A stretch of DNA of 64,000 bases, taken from NCBI RefSeq assembly GCF_022179125.1, contig NZ_BPQG01000007.1:62001-126000 (forward strand), read 5' to 3'. Each line of letters starts with the position of its first letter. The stretch's first letter is position 1. The position numbers and the translations under genes are program-made. The notes beneath the pieces were generated by a model. That model saw only the letters and a program-made list of their open reading frames with translations. It had not been told where the DNA came from and did not search any database. Below, piece after piece: positions 44,701 through 55,075 of this stretch. This DNA is from Methylobacterium cerastii (GTDB lineage: Bacteria; Pseudomonadota; Alphaproteobacteria; Rhizobiales; Beijerinckiaceae).

Positions 44701-45954
44701 TCAGACGAGGAGCAGGCCGGCGAGCGCCAGCAGGAGGGCCGGCGGCATCACCAGCAGGCCGAGCTTGAGGAAGCGCCAGAAGCCGACATCCTCGCCCTCG
44801 CGCCGGATCGCGGTGAGCCAGAGGATCGTGGCGAGCGAGCCGGTGACCGAGAGGTTCGGCCCGAGGTCGACGCCGATCAGGATCGCGGCGGCGATGGTCT
44901 TCGAGACCGCGGCGGCGTGGACCGCGGCCCCGGCGAGCAGCCCCGCCGGCAGGTTGTTGACGAGGTTCGAGCCCACCGCCACGACAACGCCCGAGCCCCA
45001 GGCGGTGCCTGCCGGGTCGACCTGGGCGTAGGCCTTGAGCTGGTCGGCGATCATCTTGAGGACGCCGGACTTCTCCAGCGCCTCGACCAGGACGAACAGG
45101 CCGGCCACCAGCGGCAGCACGCTCCACGACACGTCCTTCACCACCGCGACGAGGCCGCCGCGCTTGATCGCGAGGACGACGAGGGTGGTGGCCAGACCCG
45201 CGATGAAGGTCGGCAGGCCGAGCTCGATCCCGGCCGCCGACGACCCGATCAGCGCAACCGCGGTGGCGACGATGCCGGCACCCGCAACCTTGCCGCCGAG
45301 CCCGAGCGACGCGGCCTCGACGTCGGTGGCGATCTCCTGGCTCTTCAGGACGCCGTTCTGCGTGACGCGCAGGACGAGATAGGTGGTGACGATCGCCAGC
45401 ACCGAGGGCAGGCCGAAGGTCTTGAGCCATTCCCCCAGCGGCGGCATGTGGTCGGCGAACACGACGAGGTTGGCCGGGTTCGAGATCGGCAGCACGAAGC
45501 TCGCCGCGTTGGCGATGAAGGCGCAGATGAACAGGTAGGGCAGCGGGTTCTCGACCTTCGCCGCCTTGGTGGCGGCGTAGACCGCCGGCGTCAGCACCAC
45601 GGCGCAGGCGTCGTTCGACAGGAACACCGTCACCACCGTGCCGACGACGTAGACCAGCAGGAACAGCCGCGTGGCCGAGCCCTTGGCCATCCGCACCGCG
45701 ATCGTCGCGAGCCAGTCGAACAGGCCCTCCTTCCGCGCGATCTCGGCGAGCAGCATCATGCCGACGAGGAACAGGTAGACGTCCGTCCCCTTGGCGACGC
45801 CGTCGAGCGCATCGTGCCACGGCAGCAGCCCGAGGACGACGAGGAGGACGGCCCCGAGCACCGCCCAGACCGCCTCCGGCCATCCGAACGGCCGCAGGAT
45901 CACGCCGAGCGTCGCGGCGCCCGCGATCCCCCAGGTCGCGAGGTTGGGTGTCAT
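44701..45954 (-). CDS. ArsB/NhaD-type ion transporter (arsenite efflux-like)
   Basis: 417 residues, about 11-12 spans. Family motifs: GTDVYLFLVGMMLLAEIARKEGLFDWLA, VTVFLSNDACAVVLTPAVYAATK and NPLPYLFICAFIANAASFVLPISNPANLVVFADHMP, which is the ArsB signature region. ATG at 45954 used; a GTG at 45972 with GGGGGA eight bases upstream is an equally good start. No arsR, arsC or arsH adjoins, so arsenite is inferred only from the family. Confidence 0.87.
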   Translation of the reverse strand: MTPNLATWGIAGAATLGVILRPFGWPEAVWAVLGAVLLVVLGLLPWHDALDGVAKGTDVYLFLVGMMLLAEIARKEGLFDWLATIAVRMAKGSATRLFLLVYVVGTVVTVFLSNDACAVVLTPAVYAATKAAKVENPLPYLFICAFIANAASFVLPISNPANLVVFADHMPPLGEWLKTFGLPSVLAIVTTYLVLRVTQNGVLKSQEIATDVEAASLGLGGKVAGAGIVATAVALIGSSAAGIELGLPTFIAGLATTLVVLAIKRGGLVAVVKDVSWSVLPLVAGLFVLVEALEKSGVLKMIADQLKAYAQVDPAGTAWGSGVVVAVGSNLVNNLPAGLLAGAAVHAAAVSKTIAAAILIGVDLGPNLSVTGSLATILWLTAIRREGEDVGFWRFLKLGLLVMPPALLLALAGLLLV

Positions 45955-46033
45955 GGCCAGTCCAGCGATCACGTCGATAGTCCCCCGGCGCCCCGCAGGG
46001 CGCATTGCGTCTCGAAAGCCTGGTGTCAGGCGC

Positions 46034-47353
46034 TCACCACTTGCGCCCGGCCCGGTTGGGCCCGAGCTGGTCGCCGCGCACGCCCTTCTCGGGCCACGCA
46101 TCGACTCGCGGCACGTCGCTTCCGGGCTTCGTCGGGATCGAAAGCGCAAGGTCCGGGTCGTCGAAGACGGTGACCGGCTCGATCACGTCGGTGTCGACGA
46201 GATCCGGCCCGTGCCCCTTCCAGTCCGGATGGACGGCCTCGACTTGGATCTCGGAGGCCCCCTTCGGCCAGGGAAGCCATGCCTCGTAGACGCGCCCCGT
46301 CACGAGGGTCATCAGGTGCCATGCGCCGGTCCCGGCGCGGCAGTGGACGTATTTCGGCGGCACCTCCGACAGCACGACGGCGCGGACCTTGATCCGACCC
46401 CGCTTGATCCCCTTCATGCCGGTGTTCCGCTTGGACGTCGGCCGCGTCGCCACGCGCCGGTCGGCGGGGCTGGTGATCAGCACGAACGGCCACGGCCGGT
46501 CGAGGGGCTTGAAGCGCCAGCTCGTCACCGGCCCATCGATCGCCGACACCGCGTAGCCGACCGAGCCGTCCTCGTTCTGCCCGACCGAGCGCGCCGCCGC
46601 GTAGAGCGTGCGGCCGTCATGCGCGAGTTCGTTGTAATGGGTGTGGCCCATTTCCACGAGGCGCACGCCCGCCTCCCAGAAGAGCCCTCCGACGTCGGCC
46701 CGGTCGTCGGGCTCGCGCAGGTCGTCGGGATAGGCGTGCATGAAGACCGCGACGGGGACCCCGTCCTCGGCCGCCCGCACCAGCGCCTCGCTGAGCCAAA
46801 GCGTCTGATGCGGCCCGAGCCGGAAATCGAGGCCGATCCCCTTCCGGCCGTAGCCCGGGCTGACGATGTCGACGAACAGGCAGCGGACGCCGCGGATGTC
46901 CTCGCACGCGCAGTAATGCGGAATCTCCGCCGTCGGCCATGTCTCGACCGGCGATCCCACCGGCGGCTGGTCGAGCGTCCAGATGCGCGGCGGTTCCAGC
47001 GCCCGCGACGCCACGAGCCCGGCATGGAACGCCTGGAAGTCGTCCATCGCCCCCTGCTGGCGATCGTGGTCGCCGGGGATCAGACGGACCGGCAGTTGCG
47101 GATGCCGGGCGAGGGCGTCGGCGAGGATCGCGTATTCGCAGGCCCAGCCGTTCTCGGCGAGGTCGCCCGGCAGGTAGACGAAATCGAACAGGTGCCGCGG
47201 CGCGATCGCCGCGATCTGATCGAGGATCGCGCGGAAGTCGTCGGCGTTCCGGGCGTCGGGCGTCGTGAGGTGAAGGTCGCCGACATGCAGGAACACGAGC
47301 GGTTCGCGGGTCGGCGTCCCGCTCGCGGCGTTCGGCGGGGGCTCGTGCGGCAT
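46034..47353 (-). CDS. Metallophosphoesterase (calcineurin-like), 439 aa
   Basis: 439 residues (a GTG at 47371 with GGACAGACC upstream would add six). Dimetal sites: LHVGDLHLTTPDA, FVYLPGDLAENG, LIPGDHDRQQG, FMHAYPDD and EMGHTHYNELAHDG. The C-terminal 150 residues (SWRFKPLDRPWPFVLITSPADRR ... VHCRAGTGAWHLMTLVTGRVYEAWLPWP) are a beta-rich domain that I do not recognise. Starts within 30 nt of the MFS stop; probably cotranscribed with that transporter. Confidence 0.87.
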   Translation of the reverse strand: MPHEPPPNAASGTPTREPLVFLHVGDLHLTTPDARNADDFRAILDQIAAIAPRHLFDFVYLPGDLAENGWACEYAILADALARHPQLPVRLIPGDHDRQQGAMDDFQAFHAGLVASRALEPPRIWTLDQPPVGSPVETWPTAEIPHYCACEDIRGVRCLFVDIVSPGYGRKGIGLDFRLGPHQTLWLSEALVRAAEDGVPVAVFMHAYPDDLREPDDRADVGGLFWEAGVRLVEMGHTHYNELAHDGRTLYAAARSVGQNEDGSVGYAVSAIDGPVTSWRFKPLDRPWPFVLITSPADRRVATRPTSKRNTGMKGIKRGRIKVRAVVLSEVPPKYVHCRAGTGAWHLMTLVTGRVYEAWLPWPKGASEIQVEAVHPDWKGHGPDLVDTDVIEPVTVFDDPDLALSIPTKPGSDVPRVDAWPEKGVRGDQLGPNRAGRKW

Positions 47354-47382
47354 GGGGGCGGTTTCGTCCACGGTCTGTCCGA

Positions 47383-48717
47383 TCAGGCGGTCGCGGGCAT
47401 CGCGGACGACATGCCGCCGTCCGAGCCGCCCCCGACCGCGGCCTCGTCCCGCGTCTCGGGCATCAGCGTCAGGTAGAGGACGAAGCCGAGCCCGGCGGTC
47501 GCCGCCAGCGCCAGGAACGCGGCCGAGTAGCCCGCCGAGACGATGATCAGGCCGGCGAAGGTCGCGCTGAACGCGGCGCCGAGCCCCTGCGCGGTCGCCA
47601 CCGCGCCCTGGGCCGCGTTGAAGCGTCCGCCGCCGCGGGTCAGGTCGGCCACCACCACCGGGAACAGCGCGCCGTAGACGCCGGCGCCGACCCCGTCGAG
47701 GAGCTGGACGCCGACGAGCCAGAACGGGTTGTCGGAGAGCGTGTAGAGCAAGCCGCGGAGCGCCAGCACGCCGAAGGCCGCGAGGAAGATCGGCTTGCGC
47801 CCGATCGCGTCGGCCTTGGCGCCGACGAACATCGCCACCGGCACCATCACGCATTGCGCGGCGACGATGCAGATCGCGATCAACGAGGTCGCGTGGTCCT
47901 TGCCCGACAAGTGCGTGAGGAGCTGCCCGACCGAGGTCAGCATCGCAGCGTTCGACAGGTGGAACAGCGCGCACAGGCCGGCGAAGAGCAGCAGCGGCTT
48001 GTTCTTGAGCAAGGTGGCGAGGCCCGACGGCGCGTCGTCCTTGCCCGCCGCGTCCCGGGCCGCCTCCTGCTCCTTGGTCATGCCGCGGGCGAGGTCGTCG
48101 TCGATGGCGTCGGCCGGCACCAGCAGCATCGCGCCGACGGAGCAGACGGCGAGCCCCCCCATCAGCCAGAACACCACGACGGGTCCGAAGAAGTAGGCGA
48201 GCCCACCCGCGAGGGCGGCGGAGACGGCGTTGCCGGCATGGTTGAAGCCCTCGTTGCGGCCGATCCGCCGCGAGAACATCTTGGGGCCGACGATCCCGAG
48301 GGTGATGGCGGCGAGCGCGGGCGGAAAGATCGCCCCGGCGACGCCCGCCACCGACTGGGTCGCGGCGACGAGGTAGAAGTTGCCGATGAAGGGCAGCGCG
48401 AGGCAGCTCGCCGTCACCGCGAGCGCGGCGGCGATCACCACGGCGCGCTTGGCGTTGGTGCTGTCGATGAGCACGCCGGCCGGCGTCTGCGCGATCAGGC
48501 CGGCCACGCCGGCGATCGTCATGATCAGGCCGGTGGTCGCCTCGTTCCAGCCCTGGTCGGGCCCGCGCACGGCGATCAGGTAGATCGCGAGATACGGCCC
48601 CAGGCCGTCGCGCACGTCGGCGAGGAAGAAGTTGAGGGCGTCGAGCCCGCGCAGGGTCTTCGCCGTCGGCGCCGGGTCGGCCGTGCCGCCCCTCGCCCCC
48701 GCTTGTGTCGTGCTCAC
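47383..48717 (-). CDS. MFS transporter
   Basis: 444 residues from GTG, chosen for the GAGGGGGGA site five bases upstream. Twelve spans. N-terminal LDALNFFLADVRDGLGPYLAIYLI and GWNEATTGLIMTIAGVAGLIAQTPAGVLIDSTNAKR (helix 2-3 loop), MFSRRIGRNEGFNHAGNAVSAALAG (helix 5) and GLLYTLSDNPFWLVGVQLLDGVGAGVYGALFPVVVADLTRG in the second half. Resembles uncharacterised MFS proteins of alphaproteobacteria. Linked to the phosphoesterase gene downstream. Confidence 0.9.
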   Translation of the reverse strand: MSTTQAGARGGTADPAPTAKTLRGLDALNFFLADVRDGLGPYLAIYLIAVRGPDQGWNEATTGLIMTIAGVAGLIAQTPAGVLIDSTNAKRAVVIAAALAVTASCLALPFIGNFYLVAATQSVAGVAGAIFPPALAAITLGIVGPKMFSRRIGRNEGFNHAGNAVSAALAGGLAYFFGPVVVFWLMGGLAVCSVGAMLLVPADAIDDDLARGMTKEQEAARDAAGKDDAPSGLATLLKNKPLLLFAGLCALFHLSNAAMLTSVGQLLTHLSGKDHATSLIAICIVAAQCVMVPVAMFVGAKADAIGRKPIFLAAFGVLALRGLLYTLSDNPFWLVGVQLLDGVGAGVYGALFPVVVADLTRGGGRFNAAQGAVATAQGLGAAFSATFAGLIIVSAGYSAAFLALAATAGLGFVLYLTLMPETRDEAAVGGGSDGGMSSAMPATA

Positions 48718-48815
48718 GCCGTCCCCCCTCGTCCGTCCTGCGGCCGGGCGGATCGCTCCGCTCGGCCGCGTGCTCAAGTCCTCGACCGCGGCGGTGTTCC
48801 GCCCCGGTCGACCGA

Positions 48816-49277
48816 TTAGGCCGCCTCCGCGGAGGCGGACTTGGAATCGGTCTTCGCTTCGGTCTTGGGCTTCGGCTCGCGCACCGTGCCGTCGCGGTCG
48901 ACGTGCAGGCGGACGGCGCGGCCGTCCTTCTCGGCCGGCACCTCGACGTGCTTGGGCTTGCGCTCCGGCTCGCCTGTGACACGGTAGCCGGCGGCCTCGG
49001 CGGCAGCGGTCGCGGCGGCGGGGTCGCCCTCCGAACCGGCGTGCTTGTCGGGCCAGGTGACGGCGTGCACCGTGCCGTCGGCGGTGGTGAGCCGCGCGAC
49101 CTTGATCTCCGAGGGCTTCTTCTCGCCCTCGACGGTCACCGCGTCGCCGACGCGGAGCGCGACGCCCTCGGCGCCCTTCGGCCCGAGGTCGGCGAGTTGG
49201 CGTCCGTCGGCGCCCTCGATGGCGAAGCGGTGGCCGAAGACGCCCCAGACGGTGCCGGCGGCTTTCATGGTGGTCAT
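48816..49277 (-). CDS. Hypothetical protein, OB-like strands plus charged tail
   Basis: 153 residues, no signal peptide. The first 80 residues are strand-rich with short paired segments (GTVWGVFGHRFAIEGADGRQLADLGPKGAEGVALRVGDAVTVEGEKKPSEIKVARLT) reminiscent of the repeats in the exported gene upstream. The tail is Lys/Glu-rich. The gene follows that exported protein after 31 bp on the same strand and may be cotranscribed from the sigma-54-like promoter at 50002-50016. Confidence 0.6.
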   Translation of the reverse strand: MTTMKAAGTVWGVFGHRFAIEGADGRQLADLGPKGAEGVALRVGDAVTVEGEKKPSEIKVARLTTADGTVHAVTWPDKHAGSEGDPAAATAAAEAAGYRVTGEPERKPKHVEVPAEKDGRAVRLHVDRDGTVREPKPKTEAKTDSKSASAEAA

Positions 49278-49308
49278 GCGTGTCTCGACGGGTTGAGGAA
49301 CGTTGGGT

Positions 49309-49962
49309 TCAGCGCGGAGGCGGCGGAGCGTCCGGCGGTGGCGGCGGCGGCGGCCCAGGGTCGATCTCGGTCATCGCCCCGGCGGAGGCGCCGACGGCGT
49401 GCGCCTCCATCACCGTGCCGAGGGCGGTGCGCAGGAGGATTCCGCGGACGGTCAGGGATCGCCCGGCCTGGAGCTCGACGCTCCAGCGCTCGGCTTCCCG
49501 CGGCGGCAACCGCACCTGCGTGCCGTCCTCCAGCAGGACGCCGTTGATCTCGCCGCGCTTGCCGTGCAGCGCCATGCCGACGCGCCCGCTCACCGTCGTC
49601 TCGGCGCGGTCGCGCCGGGGCGGGCCGAGGTCGGCCACCGTCGCCCCGGTGGCGTCGTTGCGGATCAGGCTGCCATCCACCAGCGGCAATGCGCGGGCCT
49701 TGAGGCCGTGGATCGTGACGGCGTCCCCCGGGCGCACCGCGAAGACGAGCTGCGCGCTGAGATGGGGCGGCGCCTTCACCTCGGTGCCGTCGGTAAGGAT
49801 CAGGCCGTCGACGTCGCCTCGCGGCGTCAGCGTGTACTGCCGCACTGTCCCGCGAGTCTGAGGCAAGCCGCTCGGATCGAACACCGACTGCGCCGTCGCA
49901 CCGCCCGATGACGCGGCGAGCGCCAGGATCGCGGACGCGATGAGCGTTTGACCGTGTCGCAC
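49309..49962 (-). CDS. Exported protein with two OB-like repeats and polyproline tail
   Basis: 217 residues from GTG at 49962, which has GGGAGG six bases upstream; an in-frame ATG 27 nt earlier lacks a site. Signal peptide MRHGQTLIASAILALAASSGGATA, then two related units: RGTVRQYTLTPRGDVDGLILTDGTEVKAPPHL (about 36-67) and SGRVGMALHGKRGEINGVLLEDGTQVRLPP (about 124-153), each followed by a VxVRPGDAVTIHG or LQAGRSLTVRG strand. Ends GPPPPPPPDAPPPPR. No enzyme motif. Directly downstream of a -24/-12 promoter-like element. Confidence 0.65.
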   Translation of the reverse strand: MRHGQTLIASAILALAASSGGATAQSVFDPSGLPQTRGTVRQYTLTPRGDVDGLILTDGTEVKAPPHLSAQLVFAVRPGDAVTIHGLKARALPLVDGSLIRNDATGATVADLGPPRRDRAETTVSGRVGMALHGKRGEINGVLLEDGTQVRLPPREAERWSVELQAGRSLTVRGILLRTALGTVMEAHAVGASAGAMTEIDPGPPPPPPPDAPPPPR

Positions 49963-50001
49963 GAAGCCTCCCTGTCGCAATGACATCACGGGAGGGCCAT
50001 G

Positions 50002-50016
50002 GCACCCTCCGTGCCA
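50002..50016 (-). promoter_or_regulatory. Sigma-54-type -24/-12 promoter
   Basis: Minus strand reads TGGCACG-N4-GTGC, against the RpoN consensus TGGCACG-N4-TTGC: all seven -24 bases match and the -12 GC dinucleotide is at the right spacing; only the first -12 base differs. Transcription would start near 49990 and enter the exported protein gene at 49962. A small dyad GTTGC/GCAAC lies at 50043-50056. The element is also a 6-bp palindrome with 5-nt loop, so a terminator for the regulator gene upstream is an alternative. Confidence 0.6.
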
Positions 50017-50058
50017 CGGACAAAAAGCTTACGGATCAGACAGTTGCGCGTGCAACGG

Positions 50059-51450
<1,392 letters not shown>

Positions 51451-51451
51451 C

Positions 51452-52936
51452 TCACAGCCATGGCAGGTCGATCTCGAAGGTGGCGCCGACGGTCGATTCC
51501 ATCAGCCGGACCTCGCCGTCGTGGGCGCGGGCGATCTCGCGCACGATGGCGAGGCCGAGGCCGGTGCCGTCGGGGCGCCCGGTGGCGAAGGGCTCGAACG
51601 GCTCGGCCCGGATCGCGGCGGGGACGCCCGGCCCGGTGTCGGACACCGTCAGCAGCAGGCGCGCGCCGCCGCCCTCCCCGACCCGGGCGGCGGCGAGCCG
51701 GACGAGGCCGCCCTCGGGCACGTGCTGGAGCGCGTTGAGCACGAGGTTGTCCAGCGCCCGGGCGACCTGGCCGGCGTCGATCGAGACCCGGGCGCCGGGC
51801 GGCAGCCCGTCGGTCTCGACGGCGAGCCGCACGCTCTGCTCCCGGGCGAGGTCCTCGTGCAGGTGGGCGCTGGCCTCGACGAGGGCGGCGACGTCGGCGG
51901 GCGCCCGCACGGGGGGCCGCGTCTGCGTCAGCCCGAGGAGGTCGGCGAGGAGGCCGTCGATGCGCGCGACCTGCTGCAGCACGGTCTCGATGGCGCCGCG
52001 GGCGCGGGCCGGGTCGCCGCTCGCCAGGGCGTTCTCGGCCTTGAGGCGCATGGCCGACAGGGGGTTGCGGATCTCGTGGGCGACGCTCGCCGACAGGCGC
52101 CCGACCGCGGCGAGCTTTTCCGCCGCGACGGCGCGCCCTTGCGCCTCGCGCAGGCGCGCGCTCGCTGCGTTCAACGCATCGACGAGGCGGTCGAGCTCCG
52201 GCTCGCCGGTGGGCGCGAGGTCGGGCAGGTCGCCGCGCTCGGAGCGCGGCGCGGCGAGCTGAGCCTTCAGCCGGGCGATGTGGCCGGAAAAGCCGTAGAG
52301 GAAGCGGCCGAGGAACAGGGCCGAGCCGAGCACGGTGGCGGCGAGGAAGGCGAAGCCCGCGAGCAGCTGCCGGTAGGCTGGGCCGTGGTCGGTCTGGATC
52401 CGCGCCATGGTCCAGGCGGTCGCGCCGGCGATCGGGCCGCGCAGCGGGCAGGCCTGGAGCAACAACGCCTGAGTCCGGCTCGGGCGGCGGAGCGCCGCGG
52501 GCCGTTCGGTGCGCAGCGCGTCGGCGTTGATCTGCGCGATGCTCTCGCGCTCGGCCGACGGCAGGTCGGTCTTGGGCCCGGTGCCCTCGTAGGTCGGGAA
52601 GGCGTAGGCGACCGAGCCCTCGGCGGCGGTCCAGACCCCGCCCTCGACGCCGGGCGACCGGGCGAGCGCCACGCTCACCGCGTCGGCGAGGTCGGCGCGA
52701 AGGCTGGCGTCGACGATCCGCGTCGAGGCCATCGCGCCGGTGACGAAGGCGGTGCGGTCGACGATCTCGCGGCAGGCGCGGGCGACCGCGACCTCGGCCT
52801 GGCCGACCTGCACGTCGGCCGACTGACTGTAGAACGCGAACAGCAGGTAGCCGGTGGCCGCGGCGGAGGCGAGAAGCAGCAGCCAGAGCGCGAGCAGCCG
52901 CGCCCGCAGCGAGCGCGGGATCACCGGCCGCGCCAT
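51452..52936 (-). CDS. Sensor histidine kinase, partner of the NtrC-type regulator
   Basis: 494 residues from the ATG giving MARPVIPRSLRARLL. Two membrane spans (about 13-35 and about 195-215) flank a periplasmic sensor of about 155 residues (AEVAVARACREIVDRTAFVTGAM...). A HAMP-like linker is followed by the H-box AAVGRLSASVAHEIRNPLSAMRLK, N-box ARALDNLVLNALQHV and G-boxes SDTGPGVPAA and GTGLGLAIVREIARAHDG. A one-base gap separates it from its response regulator. Ligand unknown. Confidence 0.92.
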   Translation of the reverse strand: MARPVIPRSLRARLLALWLLLLASAAATGYLLFAFYSQSADVQVGQAEVAVARACREIVDRTAFVTGAMASTRIVDASLRADLADAVSVALARSPGVEGGVWTAAEGSVAYAFPTYEGTGPKTDLPSAERESIAQINADALRTERPAALRRPSRTQALLLQACPLRGPIAGATAWTMARIQTDHGPAYRQLLAGFAFLAATVLGSALFLGRFLYGFSGHIARLKAQLAAPRSERGDLPDLAPTGEPELDRLVDALNAASARLREAQGRAVAAEKLAAVGRLSASVAHEIRNPLSAMRLKAENALASGDPARARGAIETVLQQVARIDGLLADLLGLTQTRPPVRAPADVAALVEASAHLHEDLAREQSVRLAVETDGLPPGARVSIDAGQVARALDNLVLNALQHVPEGGLVRLAAARVGEGGGARLLLTVSDTGPGVPAAIRAEPFEPFATGRPDGTGLGLAIVREIARAHDGEVRLMESTVGATFEIDLPWL

Positions 52937-53192
52937 CGCCGGCCTTGCTCGAAGCGGATCTCGCGCACCGGGCGTCGTCGCCCCCCTCAACGGCCGGGCG
53001 CCACCGCCTCGGATGCTGCCGGTCGTCGCATGTTCCGCCCGGCCGACCAAGCGGACGGAACGCCTTGCGATGTTCGGTCCCCAGCGCGCCGCTCTCGCTT
53101 GACCGCCCCGGCGGTTTTCGACAGGGTCCGCGGAGCTGCAATCCGCGGTTCCGGCGAGGGCCGCCGCACTGGACGATCCGCAAAAGCTCCCG

Positions 53193-54179
53193 ATGGCGTC
53201 AGGCGACGAGACGGCTCCCGGGCCCTTCACGATCTGCCGCGAGGACGAGCCGGTGCCGGCAGCCCTGCGCGGCGCAGTCGCGGGGATCGGCAACTTCGAC
53301 GGGGTCCACCTCGGGCATCGCGAACTGGTGGCCGCAGTGCGCGAAGCCGCCGCCGAGACCGGCGCGCCCTCGGCGATCCTCACCTTCGAGCCGCATCCGC
53401 GCGCCTACTTCGCCCCCGACAAGCCGATGTTCCGCCTCACCGGCGTCGCCGCCCGCGAGATTGTCTTCCGCCGGCTCGGCCTCGACGGGGTGATCGTGCG
53501 CCGGTTCGACGCGGGACTCGCCGGCACCGGCGCGCGCGACTTCGTAGAGCGGCTGCTGCGTGACGACCTCGGCCTCACTGGCGTCGTCGTCGGACACGAC
53601 TTCCATTTCGGGCGCGGACGCGAGGGCACGCCGGCGATGCTCGCGGCGCTCTGCGCCGAGATCGACCTGTCCTGCCGCGTCGTGGCGCCGGTGGCGCACG
53701 GCGGCGAGGCCGAGCCGGTCTCGTCGAGCGCGATCCGGCGGGCGCTGGCGGAGGGCGACGTGGCCCGTGCCAACGCGCTGCTCGGCTACCGCTGGTTCGT
53801 GCTCGCCACCGTGCGGCACGGCGACAAGCGCGGGCGCACGCTGGGTTACCCGACCGCCAACCTCGCCCTCACCGAGTGCGCGCTCGCCCACGGCATCTAC
53901 GCGGTGCGCGTGCGCTTGCCCGACGACACGATGCGCGACGGCGTGGCGAGCTACGGCCGCCGCCCGACCTTCGACGACGGCGCGCCGCTCCTGGAAGTGA
54001 ACCTGTTCGGCTTCTCGGGCGACCTCTACGGGCAGGAGATCGCGGTCGAACTCGTGGGCTTCATCCGCGGCGAGGAGCGGTTCTCGAGCGCCGAGGCGCT
54101 GATCGCCCGGATGGACGTCGATTCGGCCGAGGCGCGCACGATGCTCGCCGCCGACCGGACGCCGTCGATGCTCGGCTGA
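53193..54179 (+). CDS. ribF: Bifunctional riboflavin kinase/FAD synthetase
   Basis: 328 residues. N-terminal FMN adenylyltransferase with GNFDGVHLGHREL (nucleotidyltransferase HxGH-like), TFEPHPRAYF, VGHDFHFGRGREGT and SSSAIRRAL; C-terminal riboflavin kinase with GDKRGRTLGYPTANL and GVASYGRRPTFDDGAPLLEVNLFGFSGDLYGQEIAVELVGFIRGEERF. Converts riboflavin to FMN and FAD in the cytoplasm. Convergent with the anti-sigma gene. Confidence 0.97.
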   Translation: MASGDETAPGPFTICREDEPVPAALRGAVAGIGNFDGVHLGHRELVAAVREAAAETGAPSAILTFEPHPRAYFAPDKPMFRLTGVAAREIVFRRLGLDGVIVRRFDAGLAGTGARDFVERLLRDDLGLTGVVVGHDFHFGRGREGTPAMLAALCAEIDLSCRVVAPVAHGGEAEPVSSSAIRRALAEGDVARANALLGYRWFVLATVRHGDKRGRTLGYPTANLALTECALAHGIYAVRVRLPDDTMRDGVASYGRRPTFDDGAPLLEVNLFGFSGDLYGQEIAVELVGFIRGEERFSSAEALIARMDVDSAEARTMLAADRTPSMLG

Positions 54180-54186
54180 GCCGCCC

Positions 54187-54960
54187 TCAGGGCGCGGCGG
54201 CCAAAGCCAGGGCCGCGTGCCGCAAATCCTTCGCGTCGTGGCCGCCGCTGACGGCGTAGGCCGAGTCGCGGGTGGTCCAGGCGAGCGTCGCGCCGTCGCC
54301 GGCATCCTCCACGTCGGTGGCGAGCCCGGCCGCCTGCACGAGGCCGGACGAGCGGCGCCGGGTCGCGAACAGCGAGACCTCGCCGAGGTCGCCGGCGGCG
54401 AACGCCACCTCGATCCCGGTGCCGCTGCGGGCGGGAAACACCTGCACGTCGCGCACGGTCCAGCCGTCCGGCAGGGCGGGGAGCGCGATGCCGGTGGCGG
54501 CCGAAAGCCGGTCGCGGTCGTAGGCCGGCGCGCCCTGCGCGCCGATGCGGGCGCGCAGCCGAGCCACCTCGCGCGCCTGCTGCGCGTCGGCGACGAGGGC
54601 CGGGTCGACCGGCGACGCGAAGGTGTCGGGCACGCCGAACTGGCCGACCTCGCTGTGCGCGAGCCAGCCGGCGCCGACGAGCACGGCGATCGCTGCCGCC
54701 CGCTTGAGACGCGACGCGAACGAGCTCCAGCGCAGCGACCGGTCGAGGCGGCGGGCGGCGAGGCGCAGCCGGTCGGGCCCCGGGCCCGGCGACGGGGCGA
54801 AGGATTCGCGCAGCGCGTCGCGGTCGTGCATCTCGGCCATCACCCGGGCGGCGACGTCGGGGTGGCCGGCGAGGTACGCCTCCACGTCGAGGCGGCGCAT
54901 CACGTCGAGCTGCCCGTCGACGAAGGCGATGAGGTCGGTGTCTGCAATCGGGTCGGTCAT
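54187..54960 (-). CDS. Anti-sigma factor, single-span
   Basis: 257 residues starting MTDPIADTDLIAFVDGQLDVMRRLDVEAYLAGHPDVAARV, the anti-sigma N-terminus that binds ECF sigma factors (no zinc His-Cys-Cys set). One transmembrane helix (AAAIAVLVGAGWLA, about residue 90) and a periplasmic C-terminal domain with VRDVQVFPARSGTGIEVAFAAG and ATLAWTTRDSAYAVSGG. Gene follows the sigma factor on the same strand (115 bp). Predicted to sequester it until a cell-envelope signal. Confidence 0.85.
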   Translation of the reverse strand: MTDPIADTDLIAFVDGQLDVMRRLDVEAYLAGHPDVAARVMAEMHDRDALRESFAPSPGPGPDRLRLAARRLDRSLRWSSFASRLKRAAAIAVLVGAGWLAHSEVGQFGVPDTFASPVDPALVADAQQAREVARLRARIGAQGAPAYDRDRLSAATGIALPALPDGWTVRDVQVFPARSGTGIEVAFAAGDLGEVSLFATRRRSSGLVQAAGLATDVEDAGDGATLAWTTRDSAYAVSGGHDAKDLRHAALALAAAP

Positions 54961-55075
54961 CGCGCTCGTCCTGTCGTCTCGTTCGTCGTCCTCGACGCGG
55001 GGCGCCGCCCTGCCGCCCGTTCGTCTCGTCGCGCCGGGGTGCCTACCGCGTCCGGCGTCGTCCCGTTCCGCGGGG

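Noticed and set aside
44701-45954. Complete arsenic-resistance operon
   Set aside because: No arsR, arsC or arsH lies nearby; only the transporter family is supported.
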